A DNA stretch of 64,000 nucleotides, taken from an uncultured Bacteroidota bacterium (GTDB lineage Bacteria > Bacteroidota > Bacteroidia > Chitinophagales > Chitinophagaceae). Under the pieces are notes generated by a model. That model had not been told where the DNA came from. It was given only the letters and a program-made list of their open reading frames with translations, and ran no database searches. Numbering within the stretch: position 1 is the stretch's first letter; each line of letters opens with the position of its first letter. Position numbers and translations under genes: made by a program. Shown here one piece after another: positions 54,616-64,000 of the stretch. The DNA is taken from contig CAILLK010000159.1 of NCBI GenBank assembly GCA_903835005.1, positions 1-64,000 of the forward strand, written 5' to 3'.

Positions 54616-55014
54616 TTATGCCGGGTTTTCTATAATATACGGTAATAATTTAGCCCGGGTAAGCGGTTTTGAAATATACCCTTTCACCAGTGGGTGGTTG
54701 TCTGCTTTTTCCCGGTCCAGTTGGTCAACAGACGATGACAGCATATATACATCTATACTGTTTTTTTGATTTTCAGGCAGTTGTTCCATTTTTTCCAGTA
54801 CATCCCAGCCCGAAAGAACAGGCATATTTATATCCAGGAATAAAACAGCATTAGGCTGTATGTTTGCCTTCTGGTATGATTGTAAATATTTTAGCCCTTC
54901 TTCAGGCAGAATAAATGTTTGGGTTTCAGAATCTGGTACCGTTAACCCGATCATTTTCGAGCAGATCATATTGTTGATCCGGTCGTCATCAATAACTATA
55001 AAATCTCTTGCCAT
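54616..55014 (-). CDS. Single-domain response regulator
   Basis: The 132-residue stand-alone receiver domain has the acidic pair in FIVIDDDRINN, phosphoacceptor Asp61 in VLFLDINMPVLSGWDVLE, the switch serine region VYMLSSSVDQLDREKA and lysine in YISKPLTRAKL. There is no output domain. It starts 19 bases after the giant histidine kinase gene on the same strand, so it is almost certainly the kinase's phosphorylation partner and passes the signal by protein contact or a phosphorelay. The 300 bases beyond it contain the TPP riboswitch of the thi operon and an AT-rich stretch. Confidence 0.92.
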   Translation of the reverse strand: MARDFIVIDDDRINNMICSKMIGLTVPDSETQTFILPEEGLKYLQSYQKANIQPNAVLFLDINMPVLSGWDVLEKMEQLPENQKNSIDVYMLSSSVDQLDREKADNHPLVKGYISKPLTRAKLLPYIIENPA

Positions 55015-55033
55015 AAAATGAGATATATCTGTA

Positions 55034-58000
55034 TTATTTTAGTTTTATTTCGTTTGCATTAAGTTCTATATGAAATATTGTCCCTTTGTTTACCTCGCTT
55101 TCAATAGTTATTTTCCCGCCTAAGGATTCAACCTGTGTCTTAACCATAAACAGCCCCATTCCTTTACCATCAACATGCGCGTGAAAACGCTTGTACAATC
55201 CGAACACATATTGGCCCGATTTAGCCAGATCTATGCCCATCCCGTTATCTTTATAAGTTAGTTGAATCTTGTTATTGTTCAGTTCGCTTTTAATTTCAAT
55301 AATCGGGTTTAACCCCGGCTGCCGGTACTTGATACTGTTGGATATCAGATTGTAAAATATACTGTGAATGTAGCTTTTTAAGCTGTATATTTCATCAATC
55401 TGATCAAAATTATACAAAACCTGCACATTTTCATTTGCAATGGTCGTGTTGATACTTTTAATTATATCCTCGAGGATTTTGGAGAATTTTACTGATTCGT
55501 TTTTATATCCCTGTTTTGCTTTCAGCTGAAGTACAAAATTAAGGTCCCTTATAACCTCATCCAGTTTATTGACGCAGACATTCAGGTCACTTATCATTCG
55601 TAATTTATCTCCGTTATTCAGTTCCGGATATTGCAAAACCTCGGTTATTCCCATAATATTTGCTACAGGTGCTCTGAGGTTGTGCGAAACAATATAGGAA
55701 AACTGTTCCAGGTCTTTATTGCGCTGAATAATATCGGCTATCATTTTTGATCGTTCCGATTCTATTTGTTTCTGTTCTGTTATTTCATTTATTACACTCA
55801 GTGATGCAATAATATTCGGCCCGGCTACTATAAATGGCATCTTTATAGTGTTGAATATTCTTATGTTGCCTTTGTGGTCAGTAAAGTTATGTTCCCTTGC
55901 GCTCAGTTGCTTTCTGCTCCTTATTACTTCTGTATCTATATCCTGAAAAAATGTGCTTTCACTTTTTACCGGTATAATATCTCTTATATTTAGATTTATC
56001 ATCTGGTCCGGTTCAAAACCATACATTGATGCATAGCTTTTATTCACAATTATATATTTCCCTTCAGCATCTCTTGCACATATAGACTGAGGGATCAGAT
56101 CAATTATTAACCTGAGATTCGCTTCCGATTGTGCCAGTGCTTCTTCCGCTTTTCTGGTTTCTGTAATATCATGTACAGCGCCTATCATACCTGCAGGTTT
56201 GCCTTTGCTGCTGAATTCTATACTGGCCTGAGAATAAACATGCCTTATTTCACCATCCGGCCTGATGAGCCGGTGATGGAATGCCGTATGGCCCTGAGAT
56301 TTCAGTTCATCATTCGAAATCTTCCTTACATATTCAAGATCTTCGGGATGAATAAAACTTTCCCACTCTTCATGGGTATATAAATTATCAGATTGAGAAA
56401 CGCCATAAATTTTACATGTTTCATCAGACCATGCGCCAACTCCGGTTTTGAAATCCAGTTCCCAGCTACCAATATGAGCTATAGACTGTGCCTGTTTTAG
56501 CCGTAACTCGTTATGAATCAGGTTTTTTTCAAATTCTATCCGTAACTTGTCTTTTTCAAAATTATCCAGTGCAAAAGAGATATCTCCGGTTGCTTCTTCC
56601 AGCAGAGCGATTTCATCATTATCAAAAAAATTCAGCTCATCAGAGAGAATATTGAAGGTGCCCACCACAACCCCCGATTTTTTTATTGGCAGAATCATAC
56701 ACGACAGCCATCCTCTCTTGCAGGCAAGCTCATGTCTTTCGACTAGTACAGCATCTTCCTGAATATTATTGCATACATAGCTGGCTCCGGAGCTTATAAC
56801 CCGTCCTTGTATGCCATTCTTATCATATTTATAGTTGGTAAACAGCTCTGCATCTTCCGGCAAAAGTCCGCACTGGTCTTCCAGGTTGAGTAGTTTGCCC
56901 GATTTATCTAAAAGCCCTATCCACGCTGCCCTGAATCTTCCAAATTCCAAAGCAATATTGCACGCCTCCCGGAACACGGTTTGCTGATCAGTGGAGCGGA
57001 CAATAGCCTGGTTTATCTGGCTGATGAATGCATAAAGTCGGTTGGCATGTACCATCTTTTCTTCGGCATCACTACGTTCTTCCTCTTTTACAAATACATC
57101 CAGGGCATACGACAGATCATCTGCGGTCCTTTTTAGCAACCCGATTTCGTGCTGGTCAAAAAAATCTTTCTGTCCCGAAAAAATGAAAAGGATATATCTT
57201 AATGATCCGCCTTTCTTTAAGGGTAATGCAATTGCAGATCCGTATCCGCGCTGGCGTGCAAAATCAGCTACGCTGCTGCTATTGGTTATACTATCAAAAT
57301 CATTGATAACGCTAAATACGCCATTTTTCAATACCCGGTCTGTCAGGCCCCCTTCATGAAATGGCTGATTGTCAAAAACAGTAAGATCACCCTCTGTAGC
57401 ATTATAATACGACGTGAGCTTTGTTCTGCCGGTTTCCTGGTCCGGATTCGAAATAAATGTCATTTCAAATTGTCCTGTTTCCACCGCTATTTTGCACACT
57501 TCACTGAGCAGTTCCTTTTCGCTTTTCTGATGTACTATTGCCTGGTTTATCTGACTGATGAATGCATAAAGCCTGTTGGCATGTATCATTTTTTCCTCAG
57601 CATCCTTCCTGGCAGCCTCTTTATCAAAAACATCCAGGGCAAAGGAAAGATCATTGGCTATCCTGTTCAGCAGATTGATTTCCTGCTGATCAAATAAGTT
57701 TTTTTGTTTAGAATACAGGAAAAATATATACTTAGTATTGTTTTGTTTCTTAATTGGTAGTGCAATACATGATTTAAAGCCGCGTTCATGTGCATAATCG
57801 GTTACACTGGTTGATATCGTTGAAGTTTCAAAATCATTTAATATTGAATAAGTGCCTTTTTGGATGGCAACATCTATAAAACCACCCGCTCTGTAATTGT
57901 GGTTATTATATCGTATAAGGTCAGATTCTGTGGCATTGCAATGTGCTATAAGGTTTGTTTTTTTTGTTGCAATATCTGGGTATTGGAAAAATGCCAGTTC

Positions 58001-61000
58001 AAATCTCCCTGTTTCCACTGCTACATTACAGGCGCTCTGAAAAAGTTCTTCCTGTGTTTTGATGTGCACAATAGCCTGGTTTATCTGGCTTGTAAATGCA
58101 TACAGCCGGTTGGCATTAATTATTTTTTCTTCAGCCTCTTTCTGATTTGTTATATCAAGTGATATTCCATGAATACTCTCAGGTTTTCCGGCATCATTAA
58201 AATTAAAATGCGATTGGCAATGAATGAATCGGATTGTTCCGTTTTTGAGTATAACCCGATGATTGAAATCCCAGTCTTCCAGATTTTCTCTGGATTGCAT
58301 AACAATATTGCGTGCAAAATCCTGATCCTCAGGATGAATCATGGATAACCAGGATTCAAATGAATGCTTATTATCGCTTGGGTCCACTTCATAAATTCTG
58401 CAGTGTTCCTGCGACCACCGGGCATAACTGTTCCCGATATTGTATTCCCAGCTCCCCAGTTGGGCAATCTCCTGAGCCTGTTTTAATCTTAATTCGTTCC
58501 TGCGCAATTTCGCCTCAGCTTCCTGCCGCAATTGTTCTTTTTCAAAGAAATCAGTTGCAAATGAAAGATCATTGGCTACCTCCTCCAGCAGCGCTATCTC
58601 CTGGTCATTAAATATATCAGGTTTGCCCGACAACAGGTTTAAAGTGGCTACGATAATATTGTCTTTTTTTATCGGCAGCACTATACCTGATCGTAGTCCC
58701 CTACCTAAGGCATACTGGATTACTTTATTTTCCTGTGGCCCGGTTCTGTAGTCGTTTAAGTAGCTGAACATGCCGGTTTTTAGCACTTGGGCAGTTGCTC
58801 CGGTTTCCTCCAGTTTCAGGCTGCCAAACATCTTTTGATCATCTGCATTGGCATTCCCCTGTGCAACTAAATTGAGCTGCCGGTGGTCACGGTCAATGGT
58901 GCCAATCAGCGCCAGATCAAATTTTCCTATTTCTATTGCAATACGGCAGGTTTCGTTATAGAGCGATTGTTCATTGTTCTCATGCACTATTGCCTTGTTT
59001 ATAGCGCTGATAAATGCATAAAGGCGGTTTGCCTGTACAGTTTTCTCTTCAGCTTCCCGGCGCAGTTTTTCTTTTTCAAAAATGTCCAGCGCAAAAGAAA
59101 GATCATCGGTAATCTCTGATAATAACTGTAATTCCTGGCTATCGAACAGGTTCCTTTGCTTCGAAAACAGGTGAAAAGAAAAGGCTGTTTCATTGCCTTT
59201 TCTTACAGATAATGCTATACTGGAATTGAAGCCTCGGTTCGAAATATACTCGCCTACCGTTTTACTGTACGGAGTTGACGAATAGTCATTAATATACGAA
59301 TACTTTCCATGCCGTATCATGCCGGCAATCATACCGGTTTCACTGTAGTGGTAATTGCCGAATTGTAAATGGTCTCCTTCCGTTGTATTATAGCCGGTGA
59401 TGAGCTTTATACTGTGTTCTGCCAGATCAAGCCTGTTAACAAAGGCCATATCGAATTTCCCTGTATTAACAGCTATCTGGCAGGCTTCCGAAAAGAGGGA
59501 GTGCTCATCAGTTGCATGAGCAATAGCCTTGTTGATTTCACTTATTAATGCATATAGCCGGTTGGCTCTTATTAATTTTTCTTCTGCAATTTTCCGTTCA
59601 GTAATATCCCTGAAATTGCCCACCATTGCTTTTACACTTTCATCTGCAAGCAGGTTGGTTGTTGTGCCTTCCGTCCATATATAGTGCCCGTCTTTGTGCA
59701 GCATCCGGTTGATGCCATGAACCGGGATGCCGGGGTTTTTCATGGCGTTGTCAAGCCGGCTCAGTACTTCCGTCAGGTCATCGGGATGCGCAAAGTCATA
59801 AATGGTCTTATTCTTTCTTTCCTCAAACGTAAAGCCAAGTAGGCGCTCGGTTGCTGGAGACTGATAAAGTATATGGCCCTCATTATCATGCAGGGAAATA
59901 GCATCTAAATTATTTTCTATCAGCGCCCTGAACCGCTTTTCGTTCTGCTGTATTTTATCTTCGGTAATTTTCCGCTCGGTAATATCCCTGAAGTTACCAA
60001 CAACAGCGCCAACATTTTCATCATCAAGCAAATTGGTAAAAGTACCATCCATCCAAACGTAGCGCCCGTTTTTTTGTTTCATTCTCTGCGTAGAAGGAAC
60101 GGGGACACCCGGATTATTTATAGATTCCCGGTACCGGCTGAGAACCTGCTCAGTATCATCAGGATGAAAAACGTTTTCAAATTTTATTTCCCTCAGGTCC
60201 TCAAGTGTATAGCCCGTTGTTTTTTTAGCTCCCGGCGAGAGGTATAGCAAATTATATTCTTTATCTCTTAATGCTATAATCTCTGAGTTGTTTTCAATAA
60301 GCGCCCGGAACCTTTTTTCATTCTGCTCCAGTTTATCAAAAGCCAGTTTCTTATCCGAAATATCCCTGAAATTCCCTACAAATGCCCTGATGTTCGGATC
60401 CTCCAGAAAGTTGGTAGTCGTGCCTTCTGTATAAATATAATGCCCGTCTTTGTGCCTTACCCTGTTCTGCGTGAAAATAGCCTGCCCCGGATTTTTCATG
60501 GCTTCATTCATCCTGCCCATCACTACTTCCATTTCATCGGGGTGGAAAAATAAATTACCGTTCTGCCCAAGAAATTCTTCTGGTTTATAACCCATCATAT
60601 TGGATGTTGATGGTGAGGTGTAGGTTACCAGTCCGTTTTCATCCAGCATCACAATGGCGTCAATATTGTTTTCTATCAACGCTTTGAACCGGGCTTCGGC
60701 CCGCTTTCGCTCAGTAATATCAATTACTGTTGTCATTATCAAAGGCCCTGCTGCTTGTATCGGGGTAAGTCCTATTTCAACCGGAAATTCCGATCCGTCC
60801 TTCCTTAGTGCAAATAATTCCCTTCCTGCTCCCATCGCCCGGGCTGAAGGATTATTTAAAAACGCCTTGATAAAACCCGGATGATGTTCTCTGTACCTTG
60901 CTGGCAGCAGTATTTCTATATTTTTGCCAATCAGTTCAGTTCGGGTATATCCGAACAATATTTTAGTCTGGCGGTTAATAAGTGTAATAATGCCTGCGCT

Positions 61001-61078
61001 GTCTGCCAGTATCATCGCATCAGGAGCAGATTCAACCATCAGTTGAAAAATCGGAGATTGATTGTTTAAGTCCTCCAT
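55034..61078 (-). CDS. Giant cytoplasmic multi-PAS/GAF sensor histidine kinase
   Basis: The product has 2014 residues and no membrane segment. Domain order: four PAS (about 15-500), two GAF (about 505-845), PAS (870-975), three GAF (988-1510), two PAS (1530-1765), HisKA with His1799 in SYIVSHNLRAPVANIMGITE, and HATPase with NLISNSIKYR, DNGMGIDL and GKGMGLFMV. Each GAF begins with a near-identical helix of the type ANRLYAFISQINQAIVH, and the early PAS domains begin LIENNxDAI, showing internal duplications. Inputs are unknown; PAS and GAF bind heme, flavin or small molecules, and no tell-tale cofactor residue is certain. A TTG three codons earlier is possible, but the ATG of MEDLNNQ is preferred. 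It pairs with the adjacent response regulator. Confidence 0.92.
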   Translation of the reverse strand: MEDLNNQSPIFQLMVESAPDAMILADSAGIITLINRQTKILFGYTRTELIGKNIEILLPARYREHHPGFIKAFLNNPSARAMGAGRELFALRKDGSEFPVEIGLTPIQAAGPLIMTTVIDITERKRAEARFKALIENNIDAIVMLDENGLVTYTSPSTSNMMGYKPEEFLGQNGNLFFHPDEMEVVMGRMNEAMKNPGQAIFTQNRVRHKDGHYIYTEGTTTNFLEDPNIRAFVGNFRDISDKKLAFDKLEQNEKRFRALIENNSEIIALRDKEYNLLYLSPGAKKTTGYTLEDLREIKFENVFHPDDTEQVLSRYRESINNPGVPVPSTQRMKQKNGRYVWMDGTFTNLLDDENVGAVVGNFRDITERKITEDKIQQNEKRFRALIENNLDAISLHDNEGHILYQSPATERLLGFTFEERKNKTIYDFAHPDDLTEVLSRLDNAMKNPGIPVHGINRMLHKDGHYIWTEGTTTNLLADESVKAMVGNFRDITERKIAEEKLIRANRLYALISEINKAIAHATDEHSLFSEACQIAVNTGKFDMAFVNRLDLAEHSIKLITGYNTTEGDHLQFGNYHYSETGMIAGMIRHGKYSYINDYSSTPYSKTVGEYISNRGFNSSIALSVRKGNETAFSFHLFSKQRNLFDSQELQLLSEITDDLSFALDIFEKEKLRREAEEKTVQANRLYAFISAINKAIVHENNEQSLYNETCRIAIEIGKFDLALIGTIDRDHRQLNLVAQGNANADDQKMFGSLKLEETGATAQVLKTGMFSYLNDYRTGPQENKVIQYALGRGLRSGIVLPIKKDNIIVATLNLLSGKPDIFNDQEIALLEEVANDLSFATDFFEKEQLRQEAEAKLRRNELRLKQAQEIAQLGSWEYNIGNSYARWSQEHCRIYEVDPSDNKHSFESWLSMIHPEDQDFARNIVMQSRENLEDWDFNHRVILKNGTIRFIHCQSHFNFNDAGKPESIHGISLDITNQKEAEEKIINANRLYAFTSQINQAIVHIKTQEELFQSACNVAVETGRFELAFFQYPDIATKKTNLIAHCNATESDLIRYNNHNYRAGGFIDVAIQKGTYSILNDFETSTISTSVTDYAHERGFKSCIALPIKKQNNTKYIFFLYSKQKNLFDQQEINLLNRIANDLSFALDVFDKEAARKDAEEKMIHANRLYAFISQINQAIVHQKSEKELLSEVCKIAVETGQFEMTFISNPDQETGRTKLTSYYNATEGDLTVFDNQPFHEGGLTDRVLKNGVFSVINDFDSITNSSSVADFARQRGYGSAIALPLKKGGSLRYILFIFSGQKDFFDQHEIGLLKRTADDLSYALDVFVKEEERSDAEEKMVHANRLYAFISQINQAIVRSTDQQTVFREACNIALEFGRFRAAWIGLLDKSGKLLNLEDQCGLLPEDAELFTNYKYDKNGIQGRVISSGASYVCNNIQEDAVLVERHELACKRGWLSCMILPIKKSGVVVGTFNILSDELNFFDNDEIALLEEATGDISFALDNFEKDKLRIEFEKNLIHNELRLKQAQSIAHIGSWELDFKTGVGAWSDETCKIYGVSQSDNLYTHEEWESFIHPEDLEYVRKISNDELKSQGHTAFHHRLIRPDGEIRHVYSQASIEFSSKGKPAGMIGAVHDITETRKAEEALAQSEANLRLIIDLIPQSICARDAEGKYIIVNKSYASMYGFEPDQMINLNIRDIIPVKSESTFFQDIDTEVIRSRKQLSAREHNFTDHKGNIRIFNTIKMPFIVAGPNIIASLSVINEITEQKQIESERSKMIADIIQRNKDLEQFSYIVSHNLRAPVANIMGITEVLQYPELNNGDKLRMISDLNVCVNKLDEVIRDLNFVLQLKAKQGYKNESVKFSKILEDIIKSINTTIANENVQVLYNFDQIDEIYSLKSYIHSIFYNLISNSIKYRQPGLNPIIEIKSELNNNKIQLTYKDNGMGIDLAKSGQYVFGLYKRFHAHVDGKGMGLFMVKTQVESLGGKITIESEVNKGTIFHIELNANEIKLK

Positions 61079-61087
61079 GGGTGGCAA

Positions 61088-61429
61088 GTGTTTGGGGTAT
61101 AAGTTTCAGGAAATATAGAAGAGGTAGGTATCTTTTTATCTGTATTATTTAGTTATCTATACAAATGTAGTATGTTCGGATGCTAAAAATTATATTCAAT
61201 GGCATGATTTTGGTCATGTATTCAAAAAATAGCTAATAGCATACTTGTAATTAACCAATATGTAATACCTTATTTATTAACGGGTAGCTAATAATATGTT
61301 TTGATAAATATAACTTGATGAATAATAAAATGCATTTTGTTTCCAGGAAACACAGTATGTTTTTAAAACTACATTATAAGTTAAATTTTAAACATATTTA
61401 AAAAATATTGATGTGTAATATATAAGTTC
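61088..61429. other. AT-rich gene-free stretch
   Basis: I see no gene here. The part next to the kinase probably holds its promoter (a one-mismatch TATATTTC box lies on the minus strand just before it); the rest is very AT-rich with short homopolymer runs. Confidence 0.5.
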
Positions 61430-61762
61430 TTAAACCTGAAATTTATAGTTTATGCCCATCATCTCTGTATAGGTGCGGATATCTATGCTGCTGGTAATAG
61501 GTTCTTCACCTTGTGATGTGAGCAATAAGGATAGGTCAAATCCGCCTTCGGTCATTGTTGTATCAGGTTGGGCAAAAGCAGTAACAGCTCCCGATTCCAG
61601 CTTTTCTGGGAATACCGATTTATTGGCTTCACCGAATTGGCAAACAACAATTCTGCTTATGATCCATTTCCGGCCTTCTTTCTGGAAACCGGTATCGGCC
61701 AGGTCTTCAAAGTCTTCTGCTATCTCTTCGGCCTCTTCAAGTGTAAACGGGCTGTTTTTCAT
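61430..61762 (-). CDS. Hypothetical acidic protein
   Basis: The 110-residue cytoplasmic protein has an acidic N-terminal helix (FTLEEAEEIAEDFEDLADTG) and a strand-rich remainder (GRKWIISRIVVCQFGEANKS, GGFDLSLLLTSQGEEPITSS). Composition and length look like a real small globular protein. I do not recognise the family. It is isolated: convergent or divergent with both neighbours. The first ATG fits a natural N-terminus. Confidence 0.6.
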   Translation of the reverse strand: MKNSPFTLEEAEEIAEDFEDLADTGFQKEGRKWIISRIVVCQFGEANKSVFPEKLESGAVTAFAQPDTTMTEGGFDLSLLLTSQGEEPITSSIDIRTYTEMMGINYKFQV

Positions 61763-61868
61763 CCATGCAAGTTAAGGCTAAAGTCCGTTTTATGCGCCGG
61801 TTTGCTTGTAGAATCCTGTAAATGCCAGGTCATCTTTTTCACAATAATTTCCTAAAGTGAGCAGGCTG

Positions 61869-62702
61869 ATGCTTCAATTTCAGTTACTTTACCTTGTGAA
61901 ATATATTCTTCTTCTTCTGTTTGTTTTTAATGCCTGCTCTGTTACTCATCTCTGTGCACAGAATGAACATTGGGACACCTACATGGTAAAGATGGGTTCT
62001 GCCCCGGCATCCGTGCTTGTGGATATGGGTTTTATAGAAACTGCCCCGGACAGGCGATTCCCATTCCTCGTAATAACCGGGCCTAAAACCAAAAACTGCA
62101 CTACTATGGGCCTTATAGATAAAGAGGAGATAGGTGTGCTGGAAGATATGCTCACCGCTACCGGAAACTTTCTTACCGGTGTAACACCGAAAATACTCGT
62201 AGGAACTGTAACCCGCAATTGTGAGCGCGTGAATTATTACTATGTAAAAGATACTGCAGGGGTGCGCACCGCATTGAACAGATTGTATACCCACAGTTTC
62301 AAGGATAATGCCTACGTTTTAGGTATCAGATCAGATCCGGAATGGGATACTTACCGGAAATTCCTGTATCCCGACGAGGGCACCCGAAACTGGATGGATA
62401 ATGATAAGATCATTACTAAAATGATGCAGCAGGGAGATAGTCTTAAAACAGCAAGGGCTGTCAGTTTTAACCTCTGTTTCAGATCCGATACGGACCGGTC
62501 AGGATTTTCTGATTTCGCAAAATCAAAAGGATATACGATCACTGTTCAGAACGGCAATACCGGAATCCCAGATATGCCATATGGCATATCTGTTTCTGCA
62601 GTCACCCGTATAAACCTGGAGAGTATTAACCCTAAATCAAGCGAACTTAAAGTAGCCGCCCGCAATTATCATGGGTTTTATAACGGCTGGGAGGCTAAAT
62701 AA
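61869..62702 (+). CDS. Secreted DUF695 and RraB-like domain protein
   Basis: The 277-residue protein has a signal peptide-like N-terminus (YILLLLFVFNACSVTHLCAQ). A DUF695 domain follows (WDTYMVKMGSAPASVLVDMG, KNCTTMGLIDKEEIGVLEDM, VNYYYVKDTAGVRTAL, DPEWDTYRKFLYPDE), then an RraB-like domain (SFNLCFRSDTDRSGFSDFAK, GISVSAVTRINLESIN, NYHGFYNGWEA). RraB inhibits RNase E in proteobacteria, but in this fold combination, and exported, that role is unlikely. A GTG four codons earlier is an alternative start. The 265 bases after it hold the sigma-gene terminator and no other gene. Confidence 0.78.
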   Translation: MLQFQLLYLVKYILLLLFVFNACSVTHLCAQNEHWDTYMVKMGSAPASVLVDMGFIETAPDRRFPFLVITGPKTKNCTTMGLIDKEEIGVLEDMLTATGNFLTGVTPKILVGTVTRNCERVNYYYVKDTAGVRTALNRLYTHSFKDNAYVLGIRSDPEWDTYRKFLYPDEGTRNWMDNDKIITKMMQQGDSLKTARAVSFNLCFRSDTDRSGFSDFAKSKGYTITVQNGNTGIPDMPYGISVSAVTRINLESINPKSSELKVAARNYHGFYNGWEAK

Positions 62703-62896
62703 TACCAAATAGACATTAGAAACCGGCATTAGCAGGAATTGCGGTCTTAAAAAGGATCTTTGCAAATTGCGTCTTCGCGTCTTTGCGTGAGATTTTTCTA
62801 AAACGATTTATCCTGTCTAATTGATATAACAGGGTTTGGAGATATTAAATTCACTAATCCGGCTTTGAAACAATTACATGTATATATATGTTAGCA

Positions 62897-62926
62897 AAAC
62901 AAAAGGGAGTGGAAAACCACCCCCTT
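62897..62926 (-). terminator. Intrinsic terminator of the sigma factor gene
   Basis: On the minus strand AAGGGGGTGG and CCACTCCCTT pair over ten positions (one G-U) around a TTTT loop, followed by TTGTTTT. It lies 42 bases after the sigma factor stop. Confidence 0.8.
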
Positions 62927-62967
62927 CTAACTTTTAACCGTACTCAAACACACACACTCAATCTTCA

Positions 62968-63825
62968 TTATCCTAAGTATACTTTCAGCGCATTGCTGTA
63001 CCGTGCTTTTTGCAGGCGCTTGATGGCGCGCTCCTTGATCTGGCGGATACGTTCCTTGGTAAGGTCGTATTTGTCGCCTATTTCTTCTATGCTTGGGCCA
63101 CTGTCGCCTTCCAGGCCAAAATAAGCCGCAAGTATTTCAGCTTCCCGGATGCTGAGCGATTTCAGGATGCGGCGTATTTCATTACGCAGGCTGTCCTTCA
63201 TTACATCATCATCGGTATCACTGCTGCCGGGCAGCAGGTCGCCCATCGCCACATCTTCTGCCTCGTGCACAGGGGCATCAAGCGAAGTATGACGGGTATT
63301 GCTGGTAAAGATATTGGTAACTTCCGTTTCGCTCATATCCAGGATGTCGGCAAGCTCCTCAGTCGAGGGTTCGCGTTCATTCTCTTGCTCAAAGGCGATG
63401 AAGGCTTTATTGGCCTTATTATAAGTGCCAATCTTATTCTGTGGAAGGCGCACCAGTCTTCCCTGCTCGGCCAGGGCCTGCAGTATCGACTGACGGATCC
63501 ACCATACAGCATAAGAAATAAATTTAAAGCCCTTGGTTTCATCAAAGCGCTGTGCGGCTTTGATAAGTCCCAGGTTGCCCTCATTGATAAGGTCGCTCAG
63601 AGACAGGCCCTGATGCTGGTACTGTTTGGCTACTGAAACTACGAAACGGAGGTTCGATTTCACCAGTTTTTCCAGCGCACGCTGGTCGCCCATATGTATT
63701 TTCTGGGCGAGTGTGGTTTCTTCCTCAGGAGATATCATGGATATCTTACTGATTTCCTGGAGGTATTTTTCTACCGCCTGGGAATCTCTGTTCGTAATCT
63801 GGGTAGCAATTTTTAATTGCCTCAT
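62968..63825 (-). CDS. rpoD: Primary RNA polymerase sigma factor (RpoD/SigA type)
   Basis: The 285-residue sigma-70 has the short form typical of Bacteroidota, without the long region 1.1. Region 1.2 (DSQAVEKYLQEISKISMISP), region 2 (LVKSNLRFVVSVAKQYQHQG, DLINEGNLGLIKAAQRFDET, FISYAVWWIRQSILQAL), region 3 (GRLVRLPQNKIGTYNKANKA) and region 4 (LSIREAEILAAYFGLEG, SIEEIGDKYDLTKERIRQIK, ERAIKRLQKAR) are complete. It directs the housekeeping polymerase to TTTG/TAnnTTTG promoters such as those listed in this window. The 175 bases upstream to the window end are AT-rich and hold its leader. Confidence 0.95.
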   Translation of the reverse strand: MRQLKIATQITNRDSQAVEKYLQEISKISMISPEEETTLAQKIHMGDQRALEKLVKSNLRFVVSVAKQYQHQGLSLSDLINEGNLGLIKAAQRFDETKGFKFISYAVWWIRQSILQALAEQGRLVRLPQNKIGTYNKANKAFIAFEQENEREPSTEELADILDMSETEVTNIFTSNTRHTSLDAPVHEAEDVAMGDLLPGSSDTDDDVMKDSLRNEIRRILKSLSIREAEILAAYFGLEGDSGPSIEEIGDKYDLTKERIRQIKERAIKRLQKARYSNALKVYLG

Positions 63826-64000
63826 ATATTGTGGTTGTTTCTTTTAATGTTAATAAATAGGGTTAATAATTCAAAAATCACTTAGCTTGCATTCTATAAG
63901 ACAGTATTTACGCGGAAAAGGTTTAGTTGGTTTCCCATAAATACTGTTACTGAAATATTGCTCAAAATACGTTCCATAATTTGCTAATTTCTTTAACAAA

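Overview
The window looks like a chromosomal segment of a Bacteroidota bacterium, probably of the Chitinophagales/Sphingobacteriales side. The evidence is: three secreted giants ending in type IX secretion (T9SS) C-terminal sorting domains; a short 285-residue primary sigma factor; repeated exact matches to the Bacteroidota promoter signature (TTG or TTTG, 17-21 bp, TAnnTTTG) placed just upstream of genes; few Shine-Dalgarno sequences; and families typical of this phylum (DUF6934, DUF6580, DUF3037/HipA-like pairs). No rRNA, tRNA, CRISPR array or intact insertion sequence was seen.

Layout. 1-0.9 kb: degraded gene remnants and a short repeat. 0.9-2.6 kb: a three-gene minus-strand operon (VOC, SRPBCC, TfoX-like) divergent from an HxlR regulator, with a palindrome over both promoters. 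2.9-6.1 kb: OmpH/Skp-like lipoprotein, an amino-acid permease and the heptose-7-phosphate kinase. 6.4-9.8 kb: a tightly overlapping VWA-PP2C-kinase triad equivalent to E. coli YegL-YegK-YegI (the TerY-P triad). 9.9-13.2 kb: a GH18-deacetylase-GT2 fusion. 13.4-20.4 kb: tRNA hydroxylase TrhO, an epimerase, a prohibitin-like protein with a cyclic-peptide-type ABC exporter, a frameshifted sulfotransferase and a GNAT. 20.6-31.7 kb: T9SS proteins, FabH and FabG, an acyltransferase and a two-gene ABC transporter.

32.3-35.3 kb is a methionine/cysteine unit (PLP sulfur-transfer enzyme and homoserine dehydrogenase) under a SAM-I riboswitch whose antiterminator and terminator can both be drawn from the sequence. 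35.4-42.7 kb holds two tandem arylsulfotransferase paralogues and a 1301-residue glycine-rich, Ig-repeat T9SS protein.

42.9-54.5 kb is the thiamine locus. A TPP riboswitch drives thiS-thiC-(kilA-N)-thiD-thiE-thiG-thiH, while thiF and a second thiE/tenI lie beyond a 3.1 kb accessory block. That block holds an ABM-like protein, a HipA-like/DUF3037 pair, a secreted hypothetical, a decayed fragment of a second thiH, and a DUF6934 gene overlapping a 52-codon partner. ThiF would charge ThiS, which with ThiG and ThiH makes the thiazole; ThiC and ThiD make the pyrimidine; ThiE joins them. 54.6-61.1 kb encodes a response regulator and a 2014-residue seven-PAS/five-GAF histidine kinase. The window ends with two hypotheticals and the primary sigma factor gene.

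The most unusual material is the disrupted thiamine operon (a KilA-N gene inside it, a heptanucleotide repeat abutting the thiC start, and the thiH remnant beside the DUF6934 bicistron).
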